From contig NZ_JAFBDK010000009.1 in the NCBI RefSeq assembly GCF_016908195.1, positions 62,001 to 126,000 on the forward strand: DNA of 64,000 bases, given 5' to 3'. Below, in pieces: positions 33,699 through 41,907 of the stretch; position 1 is the stretch's first letter, and each line of letters begins with the position of its first letter. The translations under genes were made by a program, and so were the position numbers. This DNA comes from Jeotgalibacillus terrae (GTDB taxonomy: Bacteria; Bacillota; Bacilli; Bacillales; Jeotgalibacillaceae). The notes beneath the pieces are model-generated. The model was not told where the DNA came from. It did not search any database and worked only from the letters and a program-made list of their open reading frames with translations.

Positions 33699-34847
33699 TT
33701 ATGATTGATCTTCTGAGTACTCCAGTTTCTTAATTTTAAATTGTCCGTTTTCCTGCGTGATCAGGAAGCGGTAGTTAAATAGGTTTGACTCGGGCTGGTT
33801 GTTAACGAGTTCTTCTTTTTCGACTGATGCCCGAACCTCTACTTCATCAGATACCACGAATGAATCTGATGATTTGAGCGAAATGGACAGCAGGTTTTGA
33901 AATTCATTTTTGAATTCTGTAAATGTATATTCTTCCTGCATAGAAACACTTAATAGTGAGTATGCTGTCACGTAATCCCCGAATTCGATACTGGAAAGAT
34001 AATACTGGGCAATATACAACGCCTGTTCTTCAACTGTCGGAGCAACTGCATCCGCCGTCTGATCTGCATATTGTTCAAAAGCAGGCAGTTCTTCCATCGG
34101 CGCGTTAATCCATTCATCAATCATTCCTGTAACATCTGCAATCGGGATACTGTATCCAAGATTCTGATCCGGTTCTTCAGCGGAATTAATGCCGATTACC
34201 TTCATCGAATCTGCATTCAGCAGCGGCCCCCCACTATTTCCGGGAGAGATGGCTGCCGTAAATTGATCAATATTTTCATATTTGAACGGCTCAATGGCAA
34301 ATGACCGGTCAATACCATCAATGACACCTGTAGTAACAGTGTTCTGAAATCCAAGCGGACTGCCAAGGGCCAGCACCTGATCAAGCAGCTGGGCTTCCTT
34401 CTCAAGTTCAAGCTCCATAGGCTCACGTCCGGTAAGTTCGTCCACCTGAACCACTGCCACATCCATTTCCGTACTGATTCCTGTGACATAACCGGTGTAA
34501 CGTGCCGAGTCTGCTGTAATCACCGTTACTTCTGATGCGTTAGCTACGACATGGGCATTTGTCACAATTGCACCTTCAGTATTATAAATAAAACCTGACC
34601 CGATCGAGCCGATTGGTGTTTCAATCTGAATGACTTTCTGCTGAGCTTCAAACAGTGCCTCTTCCCTGGTCATAGACAGCTCATCAAGAAAGTTCTGCTC
34701 CTGTTCATTCACTTCACTGCTAATGAGGTATGACGGTTCTTTTGGTAAAGCATCAGCCATATATTGTTTAATTGCGACTCCACCCCATATTGTCAGGCCT
34801 ACTATTAATCCTGACAGCACAAGAACTGCCGCCCATTTTTTATTCAT
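33699..34847 (-). CDS. membrane-anchored trypsin-like (S1C/HtrA-type) serine protease
   Basis: A 382-residue protease with one N-terminal membrane helix (about 7-26) and its body outside. The catalytic triad is visible: H99 in NAHVV, D129 in MDVAVV and S205 in SPGNSGGPL. Unlike HtrA/DegP it has no PDZ domain; from about residue 265 it instead has an NTF2-like (DUF4878-type) alpha/beta domain ending in YRFLITQENGQFKIKKLEY. It probably processes surface or misfolded proteins. It lies 9 bases downstream of the FxLYD gene and forms an operon with it. Confidence 0.87.
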   Translation of the reverse strand: MNKKWAAVLVLSGLIVGLTIWGGVAIKQYMADALPKEPSYLISSEVNEQEQNFLDELSMTREEALFEAQQKVIQIETPIGSIGSGFIYNTEGAIVTNAHVVANASEVTVITADSARYTGYVTGISTEMDVAVVQVDELTGREPMELELEKEAQLLDQVLALGSPLGFQNTVTTGVIDGIDRSFAIEPFKYENIDQFTAAISPGNSGGPLLNADSMKVIGINSAEEPDQNLGYSIPIADVTGMIDEWINAPMEELPAFEQYADQTADAVAPTVEEQALYIAQYYLSSIEFGDYVTAYSLLSVSMQEEYTFTEFKNEFQNLLSISLKSSDSFVVSDEVEVRASVEKEELVNNQPESNLFNYRFLITQENGQFKIKKLEYSEDQS

Positions 34848-34856
34848 ACTTCACCT

Positions 34857-35966
34857 CTATTCCAAATACCAGGTTATCGATTCAACTTCAACCCTTTCAA
34901 AGGGACGACTCATCACAATTTCATCCTTGAATGTACCTGTCCCATCAGGAAGCAGATATTCAGGATCTGCCACTGTCAGACTGTCAGCGATCATCTCACC
35001 GTTCTCATCAAAGACACCCCAGGATATCTCAATCCAACTGATCGGGCGTGAGCCATTATTTTTAACTTCTCCAGTCAGCTTGATGATATCCTCTTCAGCT
35101 GTTACTTCCCAGTCTTCAACCGAAACAGCTTCCGTTCTGTTAAAACGATCCTGTCTCTCCGCTTCTTTCATGGCTTCTGCAAGACGTGAATATTCTTCTT
35201 CCTGATAAGCATTTCTCTGAGCTTTGATCTCTTCTTCGAAAGTTTGCAGCTGTTCATTACCAGGTGCATACCCAAGACCAATTTCAATCAGATTAAGGGC
35301 CTCAGAAAAATGGTATAACTCAAGCTCACCGGCAGCACGTTTAATCGACATCCCTGCAATCCGGTCTGTAATCTGCTTTTCAAGTTCAGAGGCACCTTCC
35401 TCGTCAATCTCTGATACTTCAAGCAATTTACCTGCAAGCGACTGAATTGATAATTCTTCATTCAAATCATTTCTAATCGAAAGCAGTAATGCCTTTTCTT
35501 TTATATCAATCATCCGCTGTTTTTCAGCAAACAACAATTCATTCTGTGCTTCTTTCATTTTTACTGTTAATTCTTCTATTTTTTCCTGAATGTTTGTATA
35601 TTCTCCATCTTTAAGCTTTTCTTCAAGTCTCGATAGTTCATTTTGAAAACCTTCAGCCTGTCTGACTGCCCTTAAACTTTCACGCAAAGAATCGTATTCA
35701 GGACGGGCATTGGCTGCTCTCGCAAGACGTTGTTCAGCTTCGTTCCAGTTTTTATAAAAAGCTGCATTTTCACCTGCAGATTTCCACTCTATTACTTTTT
35801 GATTCGTCCAGGATTCATATCCATACACTGTTCCCAGAGATAATACGCTAATAACGATCATGATGGTCAGAAATCTGAGTGGTGTCATGATTCGTTTTTT
35901 TGGATCACTGAAATCTTTAGAAGGAGATTTGGACGATGTTTTTTTATCAGACTCATTAGATGTCAT
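34857..35966 (-). CDS. membrane protein with coiled coil and C-terminal FxLYD-type domain
   Basis: A 369-residue protein of unknown function. It has a basic, Ser/Lys-rich cytoplasmic N-terminus (1-28), one membrane helix (about 29-49), a long helical region (60-255) with TPR-like and coiled-coil character, and a C-terminal beta domain (about 272-369) with ITLTGEVKNNGSRPISWIEI-like sequence, typical of FxLYD domains. The helical and beta parts should lie outside the cell. It precedes the protease gene by 9 bases, so it may be an adaptor or substrate of it. Confidence 0.75.
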   Translation of the reverse strand: MTSNESDKKTSSKSPSKDFSDPKKRIMTPLRFLTIMIVISVLSLGTVYGYESWTNQKVIEWKSAGENAAFYKNWNEAEQRLARAANARPEYDSLRESLRAVRQAEGFQNELSRLEEKLKDGEYTNIQEKIEELTVKMKEAQNELLFAEKQRMIDIKEKALLLSIRNDLNEELSIQSLAGKLLEVSEIDEEGASELEKQITDRIAGMSIKRAAGELELYHFSEALNLIEIGLGYAPGNEQLQTFEEEIKAQRNAYQEEEYSRLAEAMKEAERQDRFNRTEAVSVEDWEVTAEEDIIKLTGEVKNNGSRPISWIEISWGVFDENGEMIADSLTVADPEYLLPDGTGTFKDEIVMSRPFERVEVESITWYLE

Positions 35967-36155
35967 CGATGCATTCCCCTTTCCTTATCTATTGTACTAC
36001 CCTTTTTTCCCTAATTTCACTCTAAATGAGACATTTTGTTAAAGTTCCTTGTCGAAATACAGACGAATTGGGTCCCATCATTGTTTCACCTGTGGAGGAA
36101 TAACTTAAATTTGTTTCAGTTGCAAAAAATGCAGAAAAGATTTTTATTTTTATTG

Positions 36156-36187
36156 TTGACTTTATCTCGAATTCGAGATATTATAAT
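36156..36187 (+). promoter_or_regulatory. promoter with an MhqR-like operator upstream of yceI
   Basis: TTGACT and TATTAT are 17 bases apart. Between them is the perfect 18-bp palindrome TATCTCGAATTCGAGATA at 36163-36180, which matches the type of site recognised by the MarR-family quinone sensor MhqR. Bound there, a repressor would block RNA polymerase. No mhqR gene is in the window. Confidence 0.75.
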
Positions 36188-36239
36188 TACAAATAACAAC
36201 CGAGTTACAAAAAGTAACTCTAATAGGAGGAAATTTATT

Positions 36240-36779
36240 ATGACAAACAGTACAGCAAAAAAATGGGCAGTAGACACAGCACACTCAAGCGTGGATTTTT
36301 CGGTGAAGCATATGATGATTTCAAAAGTAAAAGGTTCATTCCATGAATTTAATGCAGATGTAGCAGCGGATCCACAGGACCTGACTGGTGCAGACATCAG
36401 CTTCTCAATCAAAGTAGACAGCATTGACACGCGCAGCCAGGACCGCGACAACCACTTACGTTCAGCCGACTTCTTTGAAGTTGAGAAGTATCCGGAAATC
36501 ACATTCCGCTCTACTGATATCAAGAAAACTGGTGAAGATGAGTATGAAATGACTGGTGACGTAACAATCAAGGATGTTACACGTCAGGAAACTTTTAAAG
36601 TGGAATACGAAGGTTCAGGCCAGGATCCATGGGGCAACCAGAAAGTCGGCTTTACAGCAGACGGCAAAATCAACCGTAAAAACTACGGCCTGACATGGAA
36701 CCAGACACTTGAAACAGGCGGCGTACTTGTAGGCGAAGATATTAAAATCAACCTGCAGATTCAGGCACAGGAAGCATAG
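36240..36779 (+). CDS. YceI family protein (cytosolic, lipocalin-like)
   Basis: A 179-residue beta-barrel protein. The family signature WAVDTAHSSVDFSVKHMMIS opens the protein, and GADISFSIKVDSIDTRSQDRD and FRSTDIKK follow; the length is normal. YceI proteins bind isoprenoids, quinones or similar amphiphiles in a hydrophobic pocket. There is no signal peptide, so this one is cytosolic. AGGAGG stands ahead of the ATG at 36240; the upstream open frame crosses the promoter and is not coding. An MhqR-like operator suggests induction by quinones or electrophiles. Confidence 0.92.
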   Translation: MTNSTAKKWAVDTAHSSVDFSVKHMMISKVKGSFHEFNADVAADPQDLTGADISFSIKVDSIDTRSQDRDNHLRSADFFEVEKYPEITFRSTDIKKTGEDEYEMTGDVTIKDVTRQETFKVEYEGSGQDPWGNQKVGFTADGKINRKNYGLTWNQTLETGGVLVGEDIKINLQIQAQEA

Positions 36780-36780
36780 A

Positions 36781-36902
36781 AAAGCGGAAGGCGCTCGGTC
36801 AGCTCCGACAGGCATAAGATGCGGAGCGGAAAACGGGTGCCTTTTCCCGTTTGCCGATTCGTAGCTTATGACCCGAGGGGCTAGCGCCTGGAGCTGGATC
36901 AA
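36781..36902. repeat. palindromic intergenic repeat, copy 1
   Basis: About 120 bp beginning AAAGCGGAAGGCGCTCGG and ending GGGGCTAGCGCCTGGAGCTGG. The ends pair (GGCGCT/AGCGCC, GGCATAAG/CTTATGAC) and enclose a hairpin GGAAAACGGGTGCC...CCCGTTT. Copy 2 follows after two bases. Confidence 0.85.
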
Positions 36903-36903
36903 T

Positions 36904-37022
36904 AGAAAAGCGGAAGCAGGCGTTTAGGTCCGACAAGCATAAGACGCCTTGAGAGAAATGGGTGACCTTCCCCATTTTCTCAAGTCGGCTTATGACTCGA
37001 GGACCTGCCTGCTGGAGCTGAT
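36904..37022. repeat. palindromic intergenic repeat, copy 2
   Basis: About 119 bp of the same design: AAAAGCGGAAGCAGGCG ... GACCTGCCTGCTGGAGCTG, with GACAAGCATAAGACG/CGGCTTATGACTCG and an inner hairpin GAGAGAAATGGG/CCCATTTTCTC. Arm sequences differ from copy 1 by compensating changes, so structure is conserved over sequence. Confidence 0.85.
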
Positions 37023-37028
37023 ATAAAG

Positions 37029-37060
37029 AAAACCCGCTGTGGCAATAGCTCAGCGGGTTT
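37029..37060. terminator. intrinsic terminator
   Basis: AAACCCGCTG/CAGCGGGTTT hairpin after the repeat pair; it probably ends transcripts from yceI. Confidence 0.75.
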
Positions 37061-37142
37061 GTCCTGTATTGACGGTAGTTTGGGAGCCAGCGCCCGGGGC
37101 TGAACATGAGTCAGTTTCGGATTCCAGCTGAATAATGATAAA

Positions 37143-37300
37143 GGTGAGTGAATAAATGAAAAGGTGATAGAATCATTACGATAGGTGATTTAATTATGTT
37201 GCTCATGTCCCCTTGCGATAGAATAATTAAAAAGGTGATAGAATTAACCAGATTGCTAATAGTATTATCTTCATTGATGAGAGAATAAACCCTCGCACAA
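37143..37300 (+). repeat. 21-bp phased array 6 (core GGTGATAGAAT), diverged
   Basis: Unit starts at 37143, 37163, 37184, 37214, 37234, 37255 and 37276 give spacings of 20, 21, 30, 20, 21 and 21. The core is GGTGATAGAAT; the units at 37214 and 37255 are degenerate. After the 30-bp step there are four units, as in arrays 3 and 5, and then AATAAACCCTCGC. The rest of the gap, 37300-37408, shows nothing further. Confidence 0.7.
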
Positions 37301-37408
37301 TCGTAGCGGCGTAAGTGAAAATCCGTAGTGACCCGAATTCACCAATCGCTCCAATCAAATCACACACGCAAAATACTGCCGAAACCCGGACTCCAACTGT
37401 TCTCCAAT

Positions 37409-38992
37409 CTAGTTAATCATCTTCCCTTCATTACCCTTCCAGAATTCCTTCCTCAAGACAACCTTCTGAATCTTCCCTGATGCCGTCTTCGGCAGTTCGT
37501 CTGCAAAACTGAAGCTTTTTGGAATTTTGAATCGTGCAAGTTTTTCACTTGCAAAAGCAACGATATCTTCCTCTGTCAGATCCGCATCTGCCCGCTTCAC
37601 AATAACCGCATGAGGTACTTCTCCCCATTTCTCGTGAGGAACTGCAATGACCGCGGCTTCCATGATATCAGGATGATCATACAGTGCAGCTTCCACTTCT
37701 ATAGAAGAAATATTTTCACCGCCGCTGATAATGACATCTTTTTTGCGGTCGACGATCTCCATATAACCCTGCTCGTCAATGACTGCCATATCCCCTGTAT
37801 AGAGCCATCCATCACGAATAGTTGCGGAAGTTGCTTCAGGATTTTTATAGTAGCCTTCCATCACATTGTTAGACCGCACGGCAATTTCACCAATCGTTTT
37901 TCCATCGTGCGGCACTTCTTCACCACTTTCATCAAAGACGCGTACCTTCGTACCGATCAGCTCATATCCTGTTTTAGCCTTCAGTCTTGCAAACGCACCC
38001 TCATCTTCTACCGGAGTATTTTCGCGTGGTTGGGAAGTTGTGACGAGCGGTGAGATTTCTGTCATGCCATAGACATGAATGAACTCCCATCCCAGCTCTT
38101 CCTCTACTTTTCTGATAAATGCAGGCGGTGGTGCCGATCCGGCCACAACAATTCTGAGTGGATGGTCAAATACTGATTTTGTGTGCTGCGCTTCCTGCAG
38201 GACCATGTTCAGTACAGTTGGTGCCATATGCATGATCGTAATCTGGTATTTTTCAATCCGTTCAAGCATCTGCTTCGGATCCACTTTACGCTGCATGACC
38301 TGGGTTGCCCCGTTCGCTGTGTAGTAAAAAGGGGATCCCCACCCGTTCACATGAAACATAGGCAGGACGTGAAGCAGAGTATCCCGGTCACTCACCCGTA
38401 AATGATGCATCGTGGCGAGTGCATGAAGATAGTTGGACCTGTGTGACAGCAGCACGCCTTTTGGATCTCCGGTTGTACCGCTTGTGTATAAAAGTGAGGC
38501 AATATCATTTTCTTCAAGCGGCTCACGGTCGAAGAGTTCATCTGAAAATGTCATCAGCCAGTCTTCATAGTCTATGCATTCTTTTGCCTGACCTCCCTGA
38601 ATGATCACTGTATGAACAGTCTCAAGCTTATCTCTGACAGGTTCAACGAGCGGATATAATTCTGCGTCTACAAAAAGCACCTGACTTTCACTATGATTCA
38701 GGATAAACAGATAATCGTCCGGTCTCAGGCGGGTATTCAGTGATGTCATCACTGCACCTGTCTGATAGATTCCATAGAATCCTTCATACATTTCAAGCGA
38801 ATTTGGCGTTAAATAGGCTACTTTATCACCCTTTTTAATGTTCGAATCCCTCAGGCCACGGGACAGACGATTGACTCTTTTTTCAACTTCCTGATACGTC
38901 AGCTCCCGGTCCCCATCAATGACTGCTGTTTTATCACCATAAAGTGTGACAGCCCTATCGAGAAAATCCGTTAAAATTAATGGCACATGCAT
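37409..38992 (-). CDS. AMP-forming acyl-CoA synthetase / fatty acid-CoA ligase
   Basis: A 527-residue ANL-superfamily enzyme that activates a carboxylic acid via acyl-adenylate and transfers it to CoA. The P-loop-like motif LLYTSGTTGDPKGVLLSH is near 168, the HVYGMTEISP adenylate motif near 305, the hinge DRKKDVIISGGENISS near 415 and the catalytic Lys in PKTASGKIQK near 510. The length fits medium- or long-chain FadD-like enzymes. It stands alone, so the substrate (fatty, aromatic or branched acid) is undetermined. The first ATG is used. Confidence 0.9.
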   Translation of the reverse strand: MHVPLILTDFLDRAVTLYGDKTAVIDGDRELTYQEVEKRVNRLSRGLRDSNIKKGDKVAYLTPNSLEMYEGFYGIYQTGAVMTSLNTRLRPDDYLFILNHSESQVLFVDAELYPLVEPVRDKLETVHTVIIQGGQAKECIDYEDWLMTFSDELFDREPLEENDIASLLYTSGTTGDPKGVLLSHRSNYLHALATMHHLRVSDRDTLLHVLPMFHVNGWGSPFYYTANGATQVMQRKVDPKQMLERIEKYQITIMHMAPTVLNMVLQEAQHTKSVFDHPLRIVVAGSAPPPAFIRKVEEELGWEFIHVYGMTEISPLVTTSQPRENTPVEDEGAFARLKAKTGYELIGTKVRVFDESGEEVPHDGKTIGEIAVRSNNVMEGYYKNPEATSATIRDGWLYTGDMAVIDEQGYMEIVDRKKDVIISGGENISSIEVEAALYDHPDIMEAAVIAVPHEKWGEVPHAVIVKRADADLTEEDIVAFASEKLARFKIPKSFSFADELPKTASGKIQKVVLRKEFWKGNEGKMIN

Positions 38993-39109
38993 ACTGACAT
39001 CCCCTTTGTTTTAACTTAAATATGGGTGTATTGTATACGTTTTCAATAGGTAAATCAATTAATGACAGAAATTTCAGTTATTTTATCATAGTACTTTATT
39101 ATAATTTTA

Positions 39110-39160
39110 TAAAAACGCCCCTGGTTTCCTCGGACGAACGTTTGTGGCTCCCTGGGGCTG
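39110..39160. other. imperfect hairpin of unknown role
   Basis: GCCCCTGG and CCTGGGGC bracket about 27 bases containing ACGAACGTTTGT. Read on the minus strand it ends in GTTTTTATAAAAT and could be a weak terminator, but no minus-strand gene lies just upstream of it. Confidence 0.35.
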
Positions 39161-39211
39161 AGTACTGAATATTACATAGACATTAAATGTTAGATAATGA
39201 ATTCCTTTAAT

Positions 39212-39236
39212 GATTAATTCATTGTCAGTCGGGAAC
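39212..39236 (+). promoter_or_regulatory. sigma-B-like promoter of the 41-residue gene
   Basis: GATTAA and GGGAAC are separated by 13 bases, the same -10 and spacing as upstream of the betaine transporter. The start codon is 36 bases after the -10. Confidence 0.5.
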
Positions 39237-39271
39237 AATACATAATAGACACATCTAAGGAGATGATTGAT

Positions 39272-39397
39272 ATGGCTGATAAAGATAATAAGAAAGAACA
39301 AAATAATAAGAACGATGCAGAAGAAAAAATGCAGGACATGTTCGAACAAGGTACAGTAGACCGTAAAAAAGATGATAAAGATAAAGATAAAGACTGA
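39272..39397 (+). CDS. 41-residue highly charged small protein
   Basis: A short gene outside normal size cut-offs. The product begins MADKDNKKEQNNKNDAEEKM and ends in a run of Asp/Lys (DDKDKDKD), so it is hydrophilic and probably disordered. Support: AAGGAG 8 bases before the ATG, a sigma-B-like promoter at 39212, and a strong terminator directly after the stop. It resembles the small hydrophilic stress or spore-type proteins of Bacillales in composition only; I do not recognise a family. Confidence 0.7.
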   Translation: MADKDNKKEQNNKNDAEEKMQDMFEQGTVDRKKDDKDKDKD

Positions 39398-39437
39398 AAA
39401 AACCGGATCGCCCCAAAAAGGCGATCCGGTTTTTTTA
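39398..39437. terminator. bidirectional intrinsic terminator
   Basis: AACCGGATCGCC/GGCGATCCGGTT with A and T tracts on both sides, between converging genes. Confidence 0.95.
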
Positions 39438-40292
39438 ACTGCGATTCACTGGCAGTGTACAGCATCTGAAGGAACCGCCTGATTTGATGATCTCTGAAAT
39501 ATCGCATTCAATGACATCATATCCGGCTCTTCTCAGCTTCTTATTGATATCCTGATTCACCGGCAGGCTGATGATCTTATCCTGTCCAATCGCAAGTACA
39601 TTTGGTCCCATCGTGAACTGTTCTTCATCTGTCACATCAATCAGTTCATAGTGCGCTTCAAACTTTTCGATCATTTCCTCTGAAAAAGCCGGTCTGTAGA
39701 TTAAAGCTTCCTCCGGTGAAATGATATTGAATAGACAATCCAGGTGAAGGTACTGGGAGTCAAATGGGACAGAAATAATATCATGGCCCGGCAGTTTGCT
39801 TCGCAATTCATCTACTGCTTCTTCAGTCGTTCTGCTGCTGATCCCAACCCATACTCTTTTGCCATCCGCGATCACATCTCCGCCCTCGATCGATGGCGAC
39901 TTAATCTTTTCAAATTTCAGCTTTGATTCCTGAAGCCACTCTTTCAGGATGTTGTCTTCACCGCTGCGCATTTCAGTTCCCATCGTCGAGATAAATACTG
40001 TATCACCGATTGTAAAACCAATGTCTCGTGTAAACACCTGCTCCGGGTAAACAGCAAGCGGGGGCAGCTGTGCGACATCTGCGCCGTGTTCATGAAGCAG
40101 CTGAATAAATAAGCGATGCTGTTCCATTGCTTTTTCACGATCTATATTATCTTTTAGGAAATGCTTTTGTGTTTCATTAATTGCTTCTTCAATTTTCATA
40201 AATGCAGGCGGACAGACAAGTACTCTTTCAAGTGCGCCGTATTCATTTTGACACCCGGCCTGGTTATGGTTTTCTTTTCGTTCCATTAGCAT
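39435..40292 (-). CDS. arginine deiminase/DDAH-superfamily hydrolase (YkgA-like)
   Basis: A 285-residue enzyme of the guanidine-modifying (pentein) superfamily. Features are GALERVLVCPP, FTRDIGFTIGD with the substrate-binding Asp, SIEGGDVIADG, HLDCLFNIIS with the catalytic His, and the C-terminal nucleophile cysteine in GGSFRCCTLPV (about residues 272-282). Relatives hydrolyse dimethylarginine or similar guanidines to citrulline plus amine. The cysteine pair is unusual; only one can be the nucleophile. GGAGG lies ahead of the ATG. It is monocistronic. Confidence 0.85.
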   Translation of the reverse strand: MLMERKENHNQAGCQNEYGALERVLVCPPAFMKIEEAINETQKHFLKDNIDREKAMEQHRLFIQLLHEHGADVAQLPPLAVYPEQVFTRDIGFTIGDTVFISTMGTEMRSGEDNILKEWLQESKLKFEKIKSPSIEGGDVIADGKRVWVGISSRTTEEAVDELRSKLPGHDIISVPFDSQYLHLDCLFNIISPEEALIYRPAFSEEMIEKFEAHYELIDVTDEEQFTMGPNVLAIGQDKIISLPVNQDINKKLRRAGYDVIECDISEIIKSGGSFRCCTLPVNRS

Positions 40293-40369
40293 GTTCCAGT
40301 CCTCCGTATTTACTCTTTTTGTATGTTATTCCTTTTTTACATCAAGATTAAACAGAGGAAATCGAACAT

Positions 40370-41131
40370 TTAACGTACTGAATACTTTTGAAGCCCGGCA
40401 TTGCTGTCCTGCAGAATTGAAAAAACTTTTTCTTTATATGCAGTCAGACTTAAGTCGCTTCTGCTGCGCGGCTTTGGCTGGCTGATTTTAATCTCTGCGG
40501 CAATTTCACCCGGCTGTCCGCTCATGACTAATATTCTGTCACACACGTGAAGTGCTTCATCAATATCATGGGTCACCATGACCATCGTTGTTTTTTCTTC
40601 CTGCCAGATATCAAGCAGCAGATCCTGCAGCTGCATTTTGGTAAATGCATCAAGCGCGCTGAAAGGTTCATCGAGTAGTAAGACAGATGGTTTCGCAGCG
40701 AGCGCGCGTGCAATGGCAGTACGCTGAGCCATTCCGCCTGACAGGTCCCGCGGCAGGGCGCGTGAGAATTCACTTAATCCGACAAGTGATAAGTAATGCG
40801 TGGCTTGAGACCGGTATTTAGATGGATTTTTAATGCCGAACAGTACGTTATCTTCTACTGAAAGCCATGGCATCAGCCTTGGTTCCTGAAAGATAACACC
40901 TGCTCCTCTTTGCCCTTCACCGCCCAGATGGATCGTGCCGCTGTCTGACTGATCGAGTCCTGATAATACTCTCAGCAGCGTGCTTTTCCCGCAGCCGCTC
41001 GTACCAAGAATCCCGATAATTTCACCTTTTTGAACGGTAAATGTAATGTCCTTAAATCCGGCTGTACCGTCTTTGAACAATTTTGATGCTTTCTTGACTG
41101 TCAGCAAATCATTCACCTCTTTACTTAGCAT
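40370..41131 (-). CDS. ssuB: sulfonate/nitrate/taurine-type ABC transporter ATPase (SsuB-like)
   Basis: A 253-residue ATPase of the NrtD/SsuB/TauB family. Walker A GTSGCGKST, the family segment GVIFQEPRLMPWLSVEDNVLF, signature LSGGMAQRTAIARALA and Walker B LLLDEPFSALDAFTKMQLQ are intact. It completes an SBP-permease-ATPase operon (binding protein first). The annotated ATG overlaps the permease end by 11 bases; a TTG at 41107 with AAAGAGGTG 6 bases upstream is an equally good start. The sulfonate assignment is inferred from the sulfur-gene context. Confidence 0.85.
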   Translation of the reverse strand: MLSKEVNDLLTVKKASKLFKDGTAGFKDITFTVQKGEIIGILGTSGCGKSTLLRVLSGLDQSDSGTIHLGGEGQRGAGVIFQEPRLMPWLSVEDNVLFGIKNPSKYRSQATHYLSLVGLSEFSRALPRDLSGGMAQRTAIARALAAKPSVLLLDEPFSALDAFTKMQLQDLLLDIWQEEKTTMVMVTHDIDEALHVCDRILVMSGQPGEIAAEIKISQPKPRSRSDLSLTAYKEKVFSILQDSNAGLQKYSVR

Positions 41132-41894
41132 TTTGCAGATTATCCTGCCATCTTAACGATCTTGATTCAATTCCTTTCAGCAGTGAATCTGTCCCTTTTC
41201 CGAGCCCTGCAAATAAAATAATGCTTGCGATAATCAGTTCCGGAGATGAGGTGTTTTGTCCGAGTACAAGTAAATAACCGAGTCCTTCACTTGCACCGAG
41301 CAGTTCAGCTGCCACCACAAACATCCAGCCGAGTCCCAATCCACTTCTGATTCCGACTAAAAATGATGGCAGTGAGGCTGGAAGGATGATTCTTCTTACT
41401 AATTGCAGTGAATTAAAGTTATATACTTTACCGACTTCAATCAGTTTTCTGTCTACACCCTGAATTCCTGAAACAATATTCAGGTACACAGGGAAGAATA
41501 CACCTACTGCGATAAGCGTCACTTTGGACGGCTCACCAATCCCCATCCAGAGTAAAAACAGCGGTACCCACGCAAGTGACGGAATTGACCTGAATGCCTG
41601 CAGAATCGGATCAAGCAGCCGTTCTGCCTGCTTGAAATATCCAACTGCAGCACCGACTACAAGCGCTCCGGCTGTACCGATCAGAAATCCTGCACCGACC
41701 CTGTAAAGTGTAATGGAGACATGTGTCCAAAGCGATCCGTCCTGTGCCATCTCTATGACAGATTCCACTACAGTAGTAGGTGCCGGGAGCAGATAAGATT
41801 CAATCCATCCAAAGCGTGCAGCTGCTTCCCAGATTGCGATTAATAAAACGGGCAAGATCAGTCCGAGTCCAATCAGATTTAATTTATTTTTCAT
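41121..41894 (-). CDS. ssuC: sulfonate/nitrate/taurine-type ABC permease (SsuC-like)
   Basis: A 257-residue permease with six helices and the BPD_transp_1 domain. PILQAFRSIPSLAWVPLFLLW and the EAA region FNSLQLVRRIILPASLPSFL are characteristic of SsuC/TauC. I start it at 41894, where AAAGGAGG stands 7 bases upstream. It lies 13 bases after the binding-protein stop. Specific substrate not determined. Confidence 0.87.
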   Translation of the reverse strand: MKNKLNLIGLGLILPVLLIAIWEAAARFGWIESYLLPAPTTVVESVIEMAQDGSLWTHVSITLYRVGAGFLIGTAGALVVGAAVGYFKQAERLLDPILQAFRSIPSLAWVPLFLLWMGIGEPSKVTLIAVGVFFPVYLNIVSGIQGVDRKLIEVGKVYNFNSLQLVRRIILPASLPSFLVGIRSGLGLGWMFVVAAELLGASEGLGYLLVLGQNTSSPELIIASIILFAGLGKGTDSLLKGIESRSLRWQDNLQNAK

Positions 41895-41907
41895 CCAATC
41901 TCCTCCT

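Noticed and set aside
36036-36239. N-terminal extension of the YceI protein
   Set aside because: It would run across the promoter and operator; AGGAGG and the family start fit the ATG at 36240.
39107-39349. 80-residue membrane protein on the minus strand
   Set aside because: It is antisense to the small 41-residue gene and its promoter, and has no ribosome site.
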